NCBI GenBank assembly: GCA_022843805.1 | Contig: JALHMY010000007.1 | Location: forward strand, 1-64,000 | Direction: 5' to 3' | Length of the DNA: 64,000 nt | DNA from: Fuerstiella sp. | GTDB taxonomy: Bacteria > Planctomycetota > Planctomycetia > Planctomycetales > Planctomycetaceae | Part shown: in pieces, positions 37,221-45,736 of the stretch | Numbering within the stretch: position 1 is the first letter of the stretch | Layout: the number at the start of each line of letters is the position of its first letter | The notes under the pieces: model-generated | What the model was told of the DNA's origin: nothing | Databases searched by the model: none | What the model saw: the letters and a program-made list of their open reading frames with translations, nothing else | Translations under genes and position numbers: made by a program

Positions 37221-39389
37221 CTACACAGCGTGGTGTTCCGCCGCGATGATCGGCTGGTCGGCGCTGAGTGAATGGTCAGCAGCTGCAGAACTGCGCGTTG
37301 CAAGTCCGCACAGACCGTTGATATCCAGAATCAGTGCAACTCGGCCATCCCCAAGAATTGTCGCACCCGCCACTCCCGGAACTTTTTGGAAGTTGGCTTC
37401 AAGATTCTTGATGACAACCTGCTGCTGACCGAGCAGTTCGTCGACGGCGAGGGAATACTTGCGGCCCTGATCTTCCACGATTACAAGAAGATCATCATTG
37501 TTTTCACGGCAGGATTGCCGCAGGTTGAGAATCCGATCCAGTCGAAGGAGCGGAACAATTTCGCCTCGCAGCGTAATGACTTCTCCTCGTGCCAGCACTT
37601 TCTGAATGCCGTTACTGGTCGGTTTGATCGATTCCACAACGGACAGCAGCGGGATGACATAGCTGTCGCTGGCGACACGGACCAGAAGGCCGTCCAGGAT
37701 CGCAAGTGTAAGAGGCAGCCTGACGATCATGCGACATCCTTTGCCCTTAACTGATCGTATCGAAATACTGCCCTGCAATGCTTCCACATTTCGCCGCACC
37801 ACGTCCATGCCGACTCCGCGGCCCGATACGTCTGTGACCTGTTCGGCTGTGGAGAATCCGGCGGAGAAAATGAGTCCGAAGATGTCTTCGTCCGACAGAT
37901 TGTCTGATTCGGAAACAATCCCACGTTCAATGGCCTTGCGAAGAATTCGGTCGCGATCAAGGCCCTTGCCGTCGTCTTCAATCTCGATAATGAAGTTGCC
38001 ACCCTGATGATAGGCACGCAGGCAAACGACACCCTCGGGTGATTTTCCCGCAGCTGCTCGTTCTTCCGGTGTTTCGATCCCGTGATCAACCGAGTTTCGA
38101 ACCATATGCAGCAGTGGATCACCGATCTGGTCGACAACAGTCTTGTCGAGTTCGGTTTCTTCACCCTCCGTTTCGAAACGAACCTGTTTTCCAAGTCGGT
38201 GACTCAGATCCCGGACGATGCGAGCCATTTTCTGGAACGTCGCGGCGATGGGCACCATACGCAGCGACAGACTCATTTCCTGGAGATCGCGAACAATCTT
38301 GCCAAGCTGTACCAGCGCGCTGGATTCCATGTCGGGATGGAAACGCTGCCAGTCCTGTTCGACCATGGATGTTCCGATCACCAGTTCCCCGATCTGGTTG
38401 ATCATTTTATCGAGTCGTTCCCGGTCAACCCGGACGGTCTCATGTGACCCTGCTGCCGATGTCGGACCCGATGATTCCTTTGTTGGAGGGCTGTTCTCAG
38501 ATCGTCGATCGTCACCTGAACGACGTTCGCCGGATGCCCCGGGGCCGCCGTTAGTGTTGCCGGACGATGGTCTGGTCTCGGGCTGAGTGATACTGTCGGA
38601 ACTGACTGGTTCGCTGACGCGGATCGGCGGACCGCTCTGCGTGGAAATGCCGTCGTCAGTCTTTGTTTCGGGATGGCTGATGAGCTCAATTGCCGGACTG
38701 CTGTCGTCATCCACAAACATAAAGACATCCTGAATAACATGTTTTGGACTGGATGTCGTCAGTTCAATATCCCATCCCATGCAGCAGGACTCGGGGTCCA
38801 GTCGGGAAAGCGATGGCAGTTTCGAAAGGTTCGCAACTGAATGAAACGACTGGCTGAGTTTCTGCAGTTCATCCAGCATGAACAGAGGATTCTGGCCGAA
38901 ATGAAAGAATGTCGGCGATGGCTGAAATCGAATGTGCCACGTCTGACAGGAAGCTGCAGGATCAATTGCAGGTACAGGGTGAGTGCTGTGCTGAGAAGGT
39001 GCACACTCAGAGGAGTATTGCTGCAGTGCGTGAAAGACTGACTCCACCTGTTCCGGAATTTCTGTCTGATTCTTCTCGGCCTGAATTAAACCGGCCAGCA
39101 CATCTGTTGCCTTCAATAGCAGTTCGCAGAGTTCGGCGGTCGGCAGGACTTCTCCCTCACGCATACGATCCAGGAGATTCTCGAGGACGTGTGTGAAACG
39201 TGCCACCTGATCAATTCCGAATGTTGAACTGGCGCCCTTGATGCTGTGAGCTGCCCGGAAGATCGTGTTCAGGAGTTCGCGATCTTCTCCGGAATTTTCG
39301 AGCTGCAGCAGTGCGGCTTCCATGCTCTCCAGATGTTCGACGGCTTCTTCATAGAATGCCGCGCGAAAACGATTCAGATCAATTTCCAT
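37221..39389 (-). CDS. cheA: CheA chemotaxis histidine kinase
   Basis: A 722-aa CheA. The Hpt domain (1-110) carries phospho-acceptor H48 in [15 protein letters not shown]2-like domain (about 148-240) begins [20 protein letters not shown]. An acidic/Pro/Gly linker rich in T, S and P follows (about 240-310). The dimerisation domain starts [19 protein letters not shown]. The ATPase domain has [12 protein letters not shown] (N box), DDGKGLD (G1) and GRGVGMDVV (G2), and a CheW-like domain closes the protein. It phosphorylates CheY and CheB. It is preceded by cheY and followed by the two MCP genes. Confidence 0.96.
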   Translation of the reverse strand: MEIDLNRFRAAFYEEAVEHLESMEAALLQLENSGEDRELLNTIFRAAHSIKGASSTFGIDQVARFTHVLENLLDRMREGEVLPTAELCELLLKATDVLAGLIQAEKNQTEIPEQVESVFHALQQYSSECAPSQHSTHPVPAIDPAASCQTWHIRFQPSPTFFHFGQNPLFMLDELQKLSQSFHSVANLSKLPSLSRLDPESCCMGWDIELTTSSPKHVIQDVFMFVDDDSSPAIELISHPETKTDDGISTQSGPPIRVSEPVSSDSITQPETRPSSGNTNGGPGASGERRSGDDRRSENSPPTKESSGPTSAAGSHETVRVDRERLDKMINQIGELVIGTSMVEQDWQRFHPDMESSALVQLGKIVRDLQEMSLSLRMVPIAATFQKMARIVRDLSHRLGKQVRFETEGEETELDKTVVDQIGDPLLHMVRNSVDHGIETPEERAAAGKSPEGVVCLRAYHQGGNFIIEIEDDGKGLDRDRILRKAIERGIVSESDNLSDEDIFGLIFSAGFSTAEQVTDVSGRGVGMDVVRRNVEALQGSISIRSVKGKGCRMIVRLPLTLAILDGLLVRVASDSYVIPLLSVVESIKPTSNGIQKVLARGEVITLRGEIVPLLRLDRILNLRQSCRENNDDLLVIVEDQGRKYSLAVDELLGQQQVVIKNLEANFQKVPGVAGATILGDGRVALILDINGLCGLATRSSAAADHSLSADQPIIAAEHHAV

Positions 39390-39491
39390 GACAACACCTT
39401 CGGAAAATCATGACGTAAGATCAGCGGGAACGTTCAGCAGGCCAGGGCCTGCCGTTCGATGATTTTTATCTGAAATGGCGTGTCGCAGTTC

Positions 39492-39857
39492 CTAGGGAAC
39501 AACCTTGGACACAACCTGCAGCAGTTGCTCAGGATTGAAAGGCTTCACCATCCATCCAGTGGCTCCGGCTGACTTTCCTTCCTGCTTCTTCGCATCCTGT
39601 GACTCTGTGGTGAGCATCAGGATGGGGGTGAATTTAAAACTGGAGATTTTTCGCAGTTCGCGAATCAGTGTGATGCCGTCCATAACCGGCATATTCAGGT
39701 CGGTCACAACCAGATTCACCGATTTGCCACTGACCTTACCGAGCGCGTCCTTACCGTCCGAGCCTTCAATGACTTCGAACCCGGCGGACTGCAGAGTGTA
39801 GGAAACCATTTGGCGCATTGACGCAGAGTCATCAACGACCAGAGCCATCTTCGACAT
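39492..39857 (-). CDS. cheY: CheY response regulator
   Basis: A 121-aa single-domain receiver. The start is the ATG at 39857, with GGGAG upstream, giving MSKMALVVDDSASMRQMV; the frame runs nine codons further but without support. DD near residues 9-10, the acceptor Asp in VVTDLNMPVMDG, the conserved Thr (MLTTES) and Lys (VKPF) are all present. It should be phosphorylated by CheA and act on a motor or pilus machine not encoded in this window. It sits directly upstream of cheA, 27 bases after the MCP-like gene with a CheZ-like motif. Confidence 0.95.
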   Translation of the reverse strand: MSKMALVVDDSASMRQMVSYTLQSAGFEVIEGSDGKDALGKVSGKSVNLVVTDLNMPVMDGITLIRELRKISSFKFTPILMLTTESQDAKKQEGKSAGATGWMVKPFNPEQLLQVVSKVVP

Positions 39858-39884
39858 GACTGAGATACTCCCGGAACAATTCAA

Positions 39885-41003
39885 CTAAAACAATTCGATC
39901 GAACCAAAATCTGAGTTTCCGCTTTGCTGAGCGGACAGGTTTCCTGTGGCGATGACATCGCGTTCTGATTTCATCGTGCTGCGTGATTCAAGCCACTTGC
40001 GCCAGTCGCTGGCTCGTGCTTCGACTTTGTCAGCCGGTGTCTGTCGCGCAAACGGAGTCAGGTTCTCGTGGATTGCATCGAGTGCTTCGACCACATGGTC
40101 CAGCCGCTGATTGACCCGATCCTGGAACTGCAGAGCCATTACAGATCGACCTATCTCGCGGGAGAGAGATTCGCTGACACTCTCCGTTCTCTGCAGTGAA
40201 CTGGTCATGCCCTGGTGCATGATGCCCAGCTGATCCAGCAGCTGCACAACCGTTTCCTCACTTCGCCGGGCTGTTGCTGAATCGATTGAGATCCGAGCCT
40301 GCAGCTCACCGGCTACGGATCTGAGTGATTCATCCAGTTTTTCCACAAGTTTGCGAATGGAAGAACTTGTTTCCGATGCATGGATTCCCAGATTCTTGGT
40401 TTCGTTGGCCACGACGTTAAATGCGGCTCCATATTCGCCCGCCCGTGCAGCTTCCAGCCGGCCGTTGAGTCCGACGATTCGTGCCTCTTCAGAAATGCGT
40501 TCCACTCTGACGAGGCTTGCGTCCACACATGACAGAACCTTTTCCAGTTCTTCGATTCTCACGGACAGCTGTGCGGACAGCTGACTCGATTCCTGTACAG
40601 CGCTCAGCAGGCTTTGCAGCACACAGCGAATCTCGAAAAGGGTTTGCTCCGTTGAGAGACCGTTCTGAGAGCTCAGGCCGCCCTGGGCGATCTGTACAGT
40701 TTCACGAGCCTGAGCCGCCATTCCGCCGAAACCGGTACTGATCTGCAGAACTGAATCCTGAAGATCGCTGGCTGTTTCACGCAGATGTCTTGAGAGTGCA
40801 TTCAGCAGGGGAAGAGTGGCTGCGACTTCCACGGGATCTGCTTTCACGGATAAGCGTGGTCGGCTGGTATTCGAGTGTGTACGACTGGATGAAGCGATTG
40901 CCGACAGGTGTTCGCTGTCGGCTACGCACTCCGCAGACCCTGACGGCGTCCATCTTCGGAAAAACTGCAGCCATTGAGGCCGCCATTCAAAGATGCGTTT
41001 CAT
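39885..41003 (-). CDS. MCP-hairpin protein with CheZ-like FQDxxxQ motif
   Basis: A 372-aa soluble helical protein without transmembrane segments, HAMP or PAS. The middle (about 165-230) resembles an MCP signalling tip: GLNGRLEAARAGEYGAAF against [17 protein letters not shown] in the true MCPs. The later segment LQFQDRVNQRLDHV (291-304) matches the CheZ phosphatase motif FQDxxxQ, with D295 and Q299 at the catalytic Asp and Gln positions. It lies between the STAS gene and cheY and could dephosphorylate CheY-P. The operon has no separate CheZ, CheX or CheC. AGGAA precedes the ATG. It is commonly annotated simply as a methyl-accepting chemotaxis protein; the phosphatase role is inference. Confidence 0.82.
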   Translation of the reverse strand: MKRIFEWRPQWLQFFRRWTPSGSAECVADSEHLSAIASSSRTHSNTSRPRLSVKADPVEVAATLPLLNALSRHLRETASDLQDSVLQISTGFGGMAAQARETVQIAQGGLSSQNGLSTEQTLFEIRCVLQSLLSAVQESSQLSAQLSVRIEELEKVLSCVDASLVRVERISEEARIVGLNGRLEAARAGEYGAAFNVVANETKNLGIHASETSSSIRKLVEKLDESLRSVAGELQARISIDSATARRSEETVVQLLDQLGIMHQGMTSSLQRTESVSESLSREIGRSVMALQFQDRVNQRLDHVVEALDAIHENLTPFARQTPADKVEARASDWRKWLESRSTMKSERDVIATGNLSAQQSGNSDFGSIELF

Positions 41004-41059
41004 GACGAATTCAATATTCCTGAGAAGTGAGTAACAGGTTCAGATCGAACGGTGGTTAC

Positions 41060-41377
41060 TCAGGCGGCCTGATTCAGCAGAATGTTTGACAGACCGGCCA
41101 AATCCAGCCAGTGGGTGACAGATGCCGCATTCTCCCGAATGCGGATGATCACCTGAGTTGTCGAATCACTGATTGCTGCCATCAGGATTTGAATGGCGGA
41201 GACGTCGAAGGCCGTGATATCGTGCAGACAGATGTCTACTCGGGCATGCTTTTCGCAAGCTGCAAGAACTGCCTGATGGAGGGCGACTGCGTTCCTGACA
41301 CTGAGGTCACCACTGATACGAATCTGGCAAACGAGAGAATCTTCTGACTCTTCGACGAAACACTGCATTTCGTTCAC
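41060..41377 (-). CDS. STAS-domain protein of the chemosensory operon
   Basis: About 105 aa. The start is one of two closely spaced GTGs; GGGGGAG lies about seven bases before the GTG at 41377, and an alternative at 41383 adds two residues. The fold is STAS: IRISGDLSVRNAVALHQAV, VDICLHDITAFDVSAIQILMAA. The segment DVSAIQIL replaces the phosphorylatable DSSGL of anti-sigma antagonists but keeps a Ser. Such proteins are frequent at the head of chemosensory operons, function unclear. It is the first gene of the operon; the promoter should lie in 41384-41965 on the minus strand. Confidence 0.83.
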   Translation of the reverse strand: MNEMQCFVEESEDSLVCQIRISGDLSVRNAVALHQAVLAACEKHARVDICLHDITAFDVSAIQILMAAISDSTTQVIIRIRENAASVTHWLDLAGLSNILLNQAA

Positions 41378-41383
41378 GACCAC

Positions 41384-41965
41384 GCTCCCCCACCGATTGA
41401 TTCAATGTTGGGCCAGTGTCAGCTGAGCATGGTGTATTTCAGGGTGTGAGAGCGAGGTTGCTGACATGGACGGCCAGATAAATCGAGGGGTCTGGGGGAT
41501 CCTTGCGGATAAATCGGAAGATTTTCGAGTTTGCGAAACCTGTATTTGATTGGTTGTTCCAGTTGGAGAATCTGGGCCTCGGGGGACTACCTGAAACTCT
41601 CCAGGGGGTCCCTATGGGACAAAATCCGCACACGCTGGAGTTCGCCGGAAACTGGAGGTCCAGCGGGGGATGGGTGTTGAACGCAATGTTGACGCTGGTT
41701 GCGGTTTTCGATCAGAGCGGGTTTCGGTTTGAGGAGACCGGTTTCCGTCGAAGGCCGCGGAATTTGCGGTCGCCGTCGTCATCATTACAAGTTATGTGGC
41801 ATCCTTTGCTAAGTAGGCCGGGAACACTAGAATGCCCTGTTCTGCGAAATTCCTGTCATTCAGGGAAAAGGGCAGGTCGCGAATTTCGGCCTGTGTTTGC
41901 AGCAGTTTCATCCGTAAATCCCTGGTTTCTCATGGGAAATTCGAATTTCAACAAAGGAATTTTGA
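41384..41965. other. Divergent intergenic region, 582 bases
   Basis: The gap separates the chemosensory operon (minus) from the hibernation factor gene (plus). It should contain promoters for both. I see no RNA gene and no reliable small ORF. TGGCATCCTTTGCT at 41797-41810 resembles a sigma-54 site, but its GG-to-GC spacing is two bases too short. Confidence 0.55.
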
Positions 41966-42331
41966 ATGCAGGTTGCCATTACCTGCCGTCACGGCAGTAT
42001 CCGACCGGAACTTCGCGAATACATTGCTCGCAAGTCAGAAAAGCTGGTCCGTTATCTGGATCAGGTCAGTGAAATTGACGTGACGGTCGAATTTGAGGGG
42101 CCGCGAGTCAGCGTGGAAATGCTGGTGGAAATCGTTGGTTACCATACGATCGTGGCTCATGTGGAAGGTGAGGACGCGGGGGCGACGTTTGATAAGACGC
42201 TGCATAAGATGGAGCAGCAGGTTCATCGGTATAAGGAAAAGCGACAGGACCATCGTCGGGATAAGACAATCGCAGAAGTTCTTCCGACGGGGGACGATGG
42301 TGCGCAATCTGAAACGGAAGAAACCGAATGA
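41966..42331 (+). CDS. hpf: Ribosome hibernation promoting factor, short type
   Basis: A 121-aa protein of the HPF/RaiA (sigma-54 modulation) family: MQVAITCRHGSIRPELREYI opens the beta-alpha-beta-beta-beta-alpha fold, and VEIVGYHTIVAHVEGEDAGATFDKTLHKMEQQVHRYKEKRQ covers the basic surface that binds the 30S decoding region. The length matches the short form, without the C-terminal dimerisation domain of long HPF. AAAGGA precedes the ATG. As in many bacteria it is followed by a PtsN-like gene; rpoN, often upstream of this pair, is absent here. Confidence 0.92.
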   Translation: MQVAITCRHGSIRPELREYIARKSEKLVRYLDQVSEIDVTVEFEGPRVSVEMLVEIVGYHTIVAHVEGEDAGATFDKTLHKMEQQVHRYKEKRQDHRRDKTIAEVLPTGDDGAQSETEETE

Positions 42332-42560
42332 ACTGGCGGCTGAATGATTTGATAAATGTCCGTCTCATGGCCACTGTTTGCTGATGATCCTGTTTTGGCG
42401 GTGGTGATATTGTTGCTGGTGTTGTGTCGTACCGTGTGTAATGGTGAGTTCGGATACGAAGAATGGATGCCGGAGGGCTGCTGGCCGCGTCGTGTCGACG
42501 CTGGCGTGGTCCGGTGTTTGAGTTTTTTTTGCGATTGATTGCTTGAGAGTAGTTTGAATT

Positions 42561-43037
42561 ATGAAGCTCACTGATTTTGTAGTTCGAGAGGCGATTGTTC
42601 CGAACCTGAAGTCAACGTCAAAACAGGACGTGATTCGGGAGGTGGTTAGTAGTCTGAAGGCAACCGGAGCAATCAAGGCGGCAGATGAAGAAGCTGTTGT
42701 TGCTGCCATTTTGAAGCGTGAGGAACTCGGCTCGACGGGCATTGGAAATGGAGTTGCTGTCCCCCATACAAAACATCCATCGGTCGAGCGCCTTTCTGCA
42801 GCGGTCGCGATTTCCCGCAGCGGTGTTGACTTTGCCAGTCTCGATGGCGAGCAGGTATTCATTTTGTTCCTGCTGGTTTCCCCTCCGGACCGTCCCGGAG
42901 ACCACTTGCGCGGGCTGGAAAACATTTCCCGTCATCTGCGAAGTCAGGACTTCTGTAATTTTCTGAAGCAGTCCATGACCGAGGCGGATATCTGGGACCT
43001 TCTGGTTGAAGCAGACGAAGGCGACCGTGACAATTGA
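42561..43037 (+). CDS. ptsN: PtsN-like PTS EIIA (nitrogen type)
   Basis: A 158-aa EIIA of the fructose/nitrogen class. The phospho-acceptor is H69 in [37 protein letters not shown] is the typical second half. With no EIIB or EIIC in the window, it is probably regulatory, receiving phosphate from the HPr and EI encoded just downstream. It lies 229 bases after hpf, a gap in which I see no further feature. The start fits family N-termini ([18 protein letters not shown]). Confidence 0.9.
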   Translation: MKLTDFVVREAIVPNLKSTSKQDVIREVVSSLKATGAIKAADEEAVVAAILKREELGSTGIGNGVAVPHTKHPSVERLSAAVAISRSGVDFASLDGEQVFILFLLVSPPDRPGDHLRGLENISRHLRSQDFCNFLKQSMTEADIWDLLVEADEGDRDN

Positions 43038-43140
43038 TGTCCTGTCTGAGCCATCAGTCGGTGAATGTGCCATCAGCTCGGCGAGGACGAGTTAACGGGA
43101 ATGCAGATCGTGCTGCCCGTGCACTGAAACCCTCCGGCAT

Positions 43141-43198
43141 AATGGTTTCCGGCATCTGGTTTTCCGGCAAAATGGTTTCCGGCATCTGTTTTCCGGCA
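43141..43198. repeat. Tandem duplication of about 29 bases before the HPr gene
   Basis: AATGGTTTCCGGCATCTG plus TTTTCCGGCA occurs at 43141-43169 and 43171-43198, the second copy one G shorter. The core TTTCCGGCA therefore occurs four times. It ends 20 bases before the HPr start codon. Confidence 0.8.
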
Positions 43199-43218
43199 TG
43201 AGGGTTGAGGAGCGAAGA

Positions 43219-43506
43219 ATGAGTGGTTCAGATGTTGCCACCAGGCAGGTCAGGCTGTCTGTTCCTCATGGGTTGCACCTTAGTCCTATCTCGCAACTGG
43301 TCAGCCGGGCGTCGGAGTTCTCCTGTTCGGTCACGCTGTCCTTTGATGGAAGGACGGCGGACGTGAAGTCAGTCTATGATCTCATGCTTTTGGCAGCTCC
43401 GTACGGCGCACAGTTAATGCTCGAAGCCAGAGGCGCAGATGCAGATTTGGCTGTGGATGCTCTTGCAAAGCTGTTCGAGGGTGGTTTTCTAATCCCCTCG
43501 GAGTAG
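43219..43506 (+). CDS. ptsH: HPr-like phosphocarrier protein
   Basis: A 95-aa HPr. The ATG at 43219 follows GAGGAG by seven bases; the upstream in-frame ATG at 43198 lies in the repeat and lacks a site. The active-site histidine is H20 in VPHGLHLSPIS, but the usual GLHARPA reads GLHLSPI: the conserved Arg after the histidine is Ser. The Ser46 equivalent is kept (KSVYDLM), so regulation by an HPr kinase remains possible. The C-terminal GADADLAVDALAKLF is canonical. It stands between ptsN and the EI gene, suggesting a regulatory PTS relay EI, HPr, EIIA. Confidence 0.9.
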   Translation: MSGSDVATRQVRLSVPHGLHLSPISQLVSRASEFSCSVTLSFDGRTADVKSVYDLMLLAAPYGAQLMLEARGADADLAVDALAKLFEGGFLIPSE

Positions 43507-43734
43507 CGGGTCTGGACAGAGTTGCAGCTCTGGCAGGCTTTCTGCGATCTGTGAGTCGTTCGACACAGAGTTGCATGAGGGACTAGAATCCCGCTGCAGA
43601 ATGGATGAGGCCGTGGTGACTCATTCAATGAAGAAATTGGAAACAGGTTCGGATGCGGTTTGCGGACTGGGCTCAGCGCCAGAAGGGAACTGCGGAAGAA
43701 TTGCGGAAGCAGTCAGAATTTGGCGTTGTCCTGT

Positions 43735-45483
43735 ATGCATGTTCGCAGTGGAATTGCAGTCTCTCCGGGTGTTGTCACCGGGCCAGCACTCGTGCTGGGG
43801 TCCGAAGACTTTCGTATCCCCCGAAAGTTTGTGACGCGCGATGCCGTGGATGCCGAACTGCATCGATTTCATTCGGCTCTTGATGATGTTTGTCGTGATA
43901 TTCGAGCTCATGAGAAGCTGGTTTCCGCACAGCTTGGAGCACAATACGGCGCGATCTTTTCTGCACACCTGCAGATGGCGCAGGATCCGAAACTGATTCG
44001 GGAAGTGGAGACGCTGATTCGAGATCAGTCTCATTCTCCTGAGTACGCTGTTAGTCGGGTTTTGCGCAGATTTGCTGAGCAGATGCAGGCTTTGGGAGAT
44101 CGTTACCTTTCGGAAAGAGCGCTCGACATCTTTGATCTCGAAAAGCGTCTTCTGCGTACCCTGCTGGGTGAAAGCCGGGAGGAGCTGTCAAATCTGACTG
44201 AGCCTGTGATTATCCTGGCTCATGATCTGACCCCTGGGGAAACGGCCACTCTGGATACTCGCTTTGTTCTGGGGTTCGCCACGGAAGTGGGAGGTCATAC
44301 CAGCCATACCGCAATTTTGGCGGGTGCGCTGGAGATTCCGGCAGTCGTGGGGCTGGGACGCTGTCTTGCCGGCGTTTCCGGAGGTGAGACGGTAATTCTG
44401 GACGGCGATCACGGCCAGGTGGTCATTGATCCGGACACCGCGACTCTGGATCGATTCCGGATTTCGCAGGCCAGAAATCTCCGTGTGTATGAGCGACTGG
44501 AGCAGCTGGAGAGTCTGCCGGCGGAGACGCAGGATGGTCAGAGAGTTCAGCTGCTGGGGAATATCGAGTTTCCTGAAGAGGTTCAGCAGTGTATTCGACG
44601 AGGTGCAGACGGTGTCGGCCTCTACAGGACTGAGTTCCTGTTCCTTAGCGGGAACCGGGAGCCGACGGAGTCTGATCATTACGAAGCGTACTGCCGGGTG
44701 CTGGAAGCCTGTGGCGACCTCCCCGTTGTGATTCGAACCCTGGACATCGGTGCGGATAAGATTCCAGGGGCCATGCAGCAGCAGTTTTCTGACAGCCAGA
44801 ATCCGATGCTGGGACTGCGAAGCATTCGTTTAAGCCTCAGAAATACGCCGCTGTTTAAGACGCAGTTGCGGGCAATTCTGCGAGCTTCCGTGTATGGTAA
44901 CGTGAAAGTCATGTTTCCGCTGGTTTCGACGTTGCTGGAGTTTCGCCAGGCCAGAATGATCCTGATGGACGTTATGGAAGACCTGGAAGACGAAGGGATT
45001 CCATTTCAAAGAAACCTGCCGATTGGCATGATGGTGGAGGTGCCTTCGGCCGTTCTGCTGGCCGACGAATTTGCACGGGAAGTCGATTTCTTCTCGATTG
45101 GTACGAATGACCTGATTCAATACACTCTGGCATGTGACCGGTCTGATCCGTCGGTCGCAAATTTGTACCGTTCAGGGGATCCGTCAATTCTGAGGCTGAT
45201 TCAGATGGTTATGAAGGCAGCGGAAAAGCACAAAAAAACGGTGACTGTCTGCGGTCAGATGAGTTCGGATCCGCGATTTATACCGTTGTTGCTGGGGCTG
45301 GGACTGCGCAGCCTCAGTGTGACACCGCACGCTATTCCCAGACTGAAGGAGGTTGTTCGCAACGTTTCCATTACGGAAGCCGAGCGTATTGCCAATCATG
45401 CGTGCGAACTGGACCTGGCACGGGATGTGGAGCACTTCCTTCTCGGGGAATTGTCACGACTTTGTCCGGATCTTGTTGTTTAG
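43735..45483 (+). CDS. ptsI: Phosphoenolpyruvate-protein phosphotransferase (EI)
   Basis: About 582 aa. I start at the ATG at 43735, giving [19 protein letters not shown], the normal EI N-terminus; the frame is open upstream from 43660, but those residues do not match EI, and no strong Shine-Dalgarno site is seen. The phospho-histidine is H191 in [10 protein letters not shown]. The PEP-binding barrel includes [11 protein letters not shown]-like [38 protein letters not shown] and the catalytic Cys in VCGQMSSDP. It should phosphorylate the HPr encoded just upstream using PEP. No sugar permease is linked. Confidence 0.95.
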   Translation: MHVRSGIAVSPGVVTGPALVLGSEDFRIPRKFVTRDAVDAELHRFHSALDDVCRDIRAHEKLVSAQLGAQYGAIFSAHLQMAQDPKLIREVETLIRDQSHSPEYAVSRVLRRFAEQMQALGDRYLSERALDIFDLEKRLLRTLLGESREELSNLTEPVIILAHDLTPGETATLDTRFVLGFATEVGGHTSHTAILAGALEIPAVVGLGRCLAGVSGGETVILDGDHGQVVIDPDTATLDRFRISQARNLRVYERLEQLESLPAETQDGQRVQLLGNIEFPEEVQQCIRRGADGVGLYRTEFLFLSGNREPTESDHYEAYCRVLEACGDLPVVIRTLDIGADKIPGAMQQQFSDSQNPMLGLRSIRLSLRNTPLFKTQLRAILRASVYGNVKVMFPLVSTLLEFRQARMILMDVMEDLEDEGIPFQRNLPIGMMVEVPSAVLLADEFAREVDFFSIGTNDLIQYTLACDRSDPSVANLYRSGDPSILRLIQMVMKAAEKHKKTVTVCGQMSSDPRFIPLLLGLGLRSLSVTPHAIPRLKEVVRNVSITEAERIANHACELDLARDVEHFLLGELSRLCPDLVV

Positions 45484-45612
45484 ATGGATCGCGTGAGCAG
45501 CGGATTAATCGGCGGACTGACGTCAGTAATCGGATTGATGGGAAATGGTGTCGGTTGCGGACAGGCTGAACGCTGACAGGCCGAACAATGAAACAAACTT
45601 CCGGGTGTCCGG

Positions 45613-45633
45613 AGAGGTACCGTCGGTATCTCT
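45613..45633 (+). other. Nine-pair hairpin upstream of the RNase E/G gene
   Basis: AGAGGTACC-GTC-GGTATCTCT can form nine pairs (one G-U) with a three-base loop in RNA. It lies in the 253-base gap after the EI gene and about 104 bases before the RNase start. It could end the PTS transcript or act in the RNase 5' leader, where RNase E mRNAs are often self-regulated; no T tract follows directly. Confidence 0.4.
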
Positions 45634-45736
45634 TTGAGACCTGGAAATTTTATAGAATACACAGGGAAATTGCTGGCACTGGCCCGCAGCCCGAAACGAA
45701 AACAATGGGGCCGACGATGATCGGCATGGGTGAATT

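Noticed and set aside
41797-41810. Sigma-54-like promoter TGGCATCCTTTGCT upstream of hpf
   Set aside because: The GG and GC elements are two bases closer than the nearly invariant sigma-54 spacing.
41503-42072. 189-codon plus-strand frame overlapping the start of hpf
   Set aside because: It has no domain-like composition and runs into a well-supported gene in another frame.
43141-43198. Possible CRISPR-like repeat
   Set aside because: Only two adjacent copies with no spacers.
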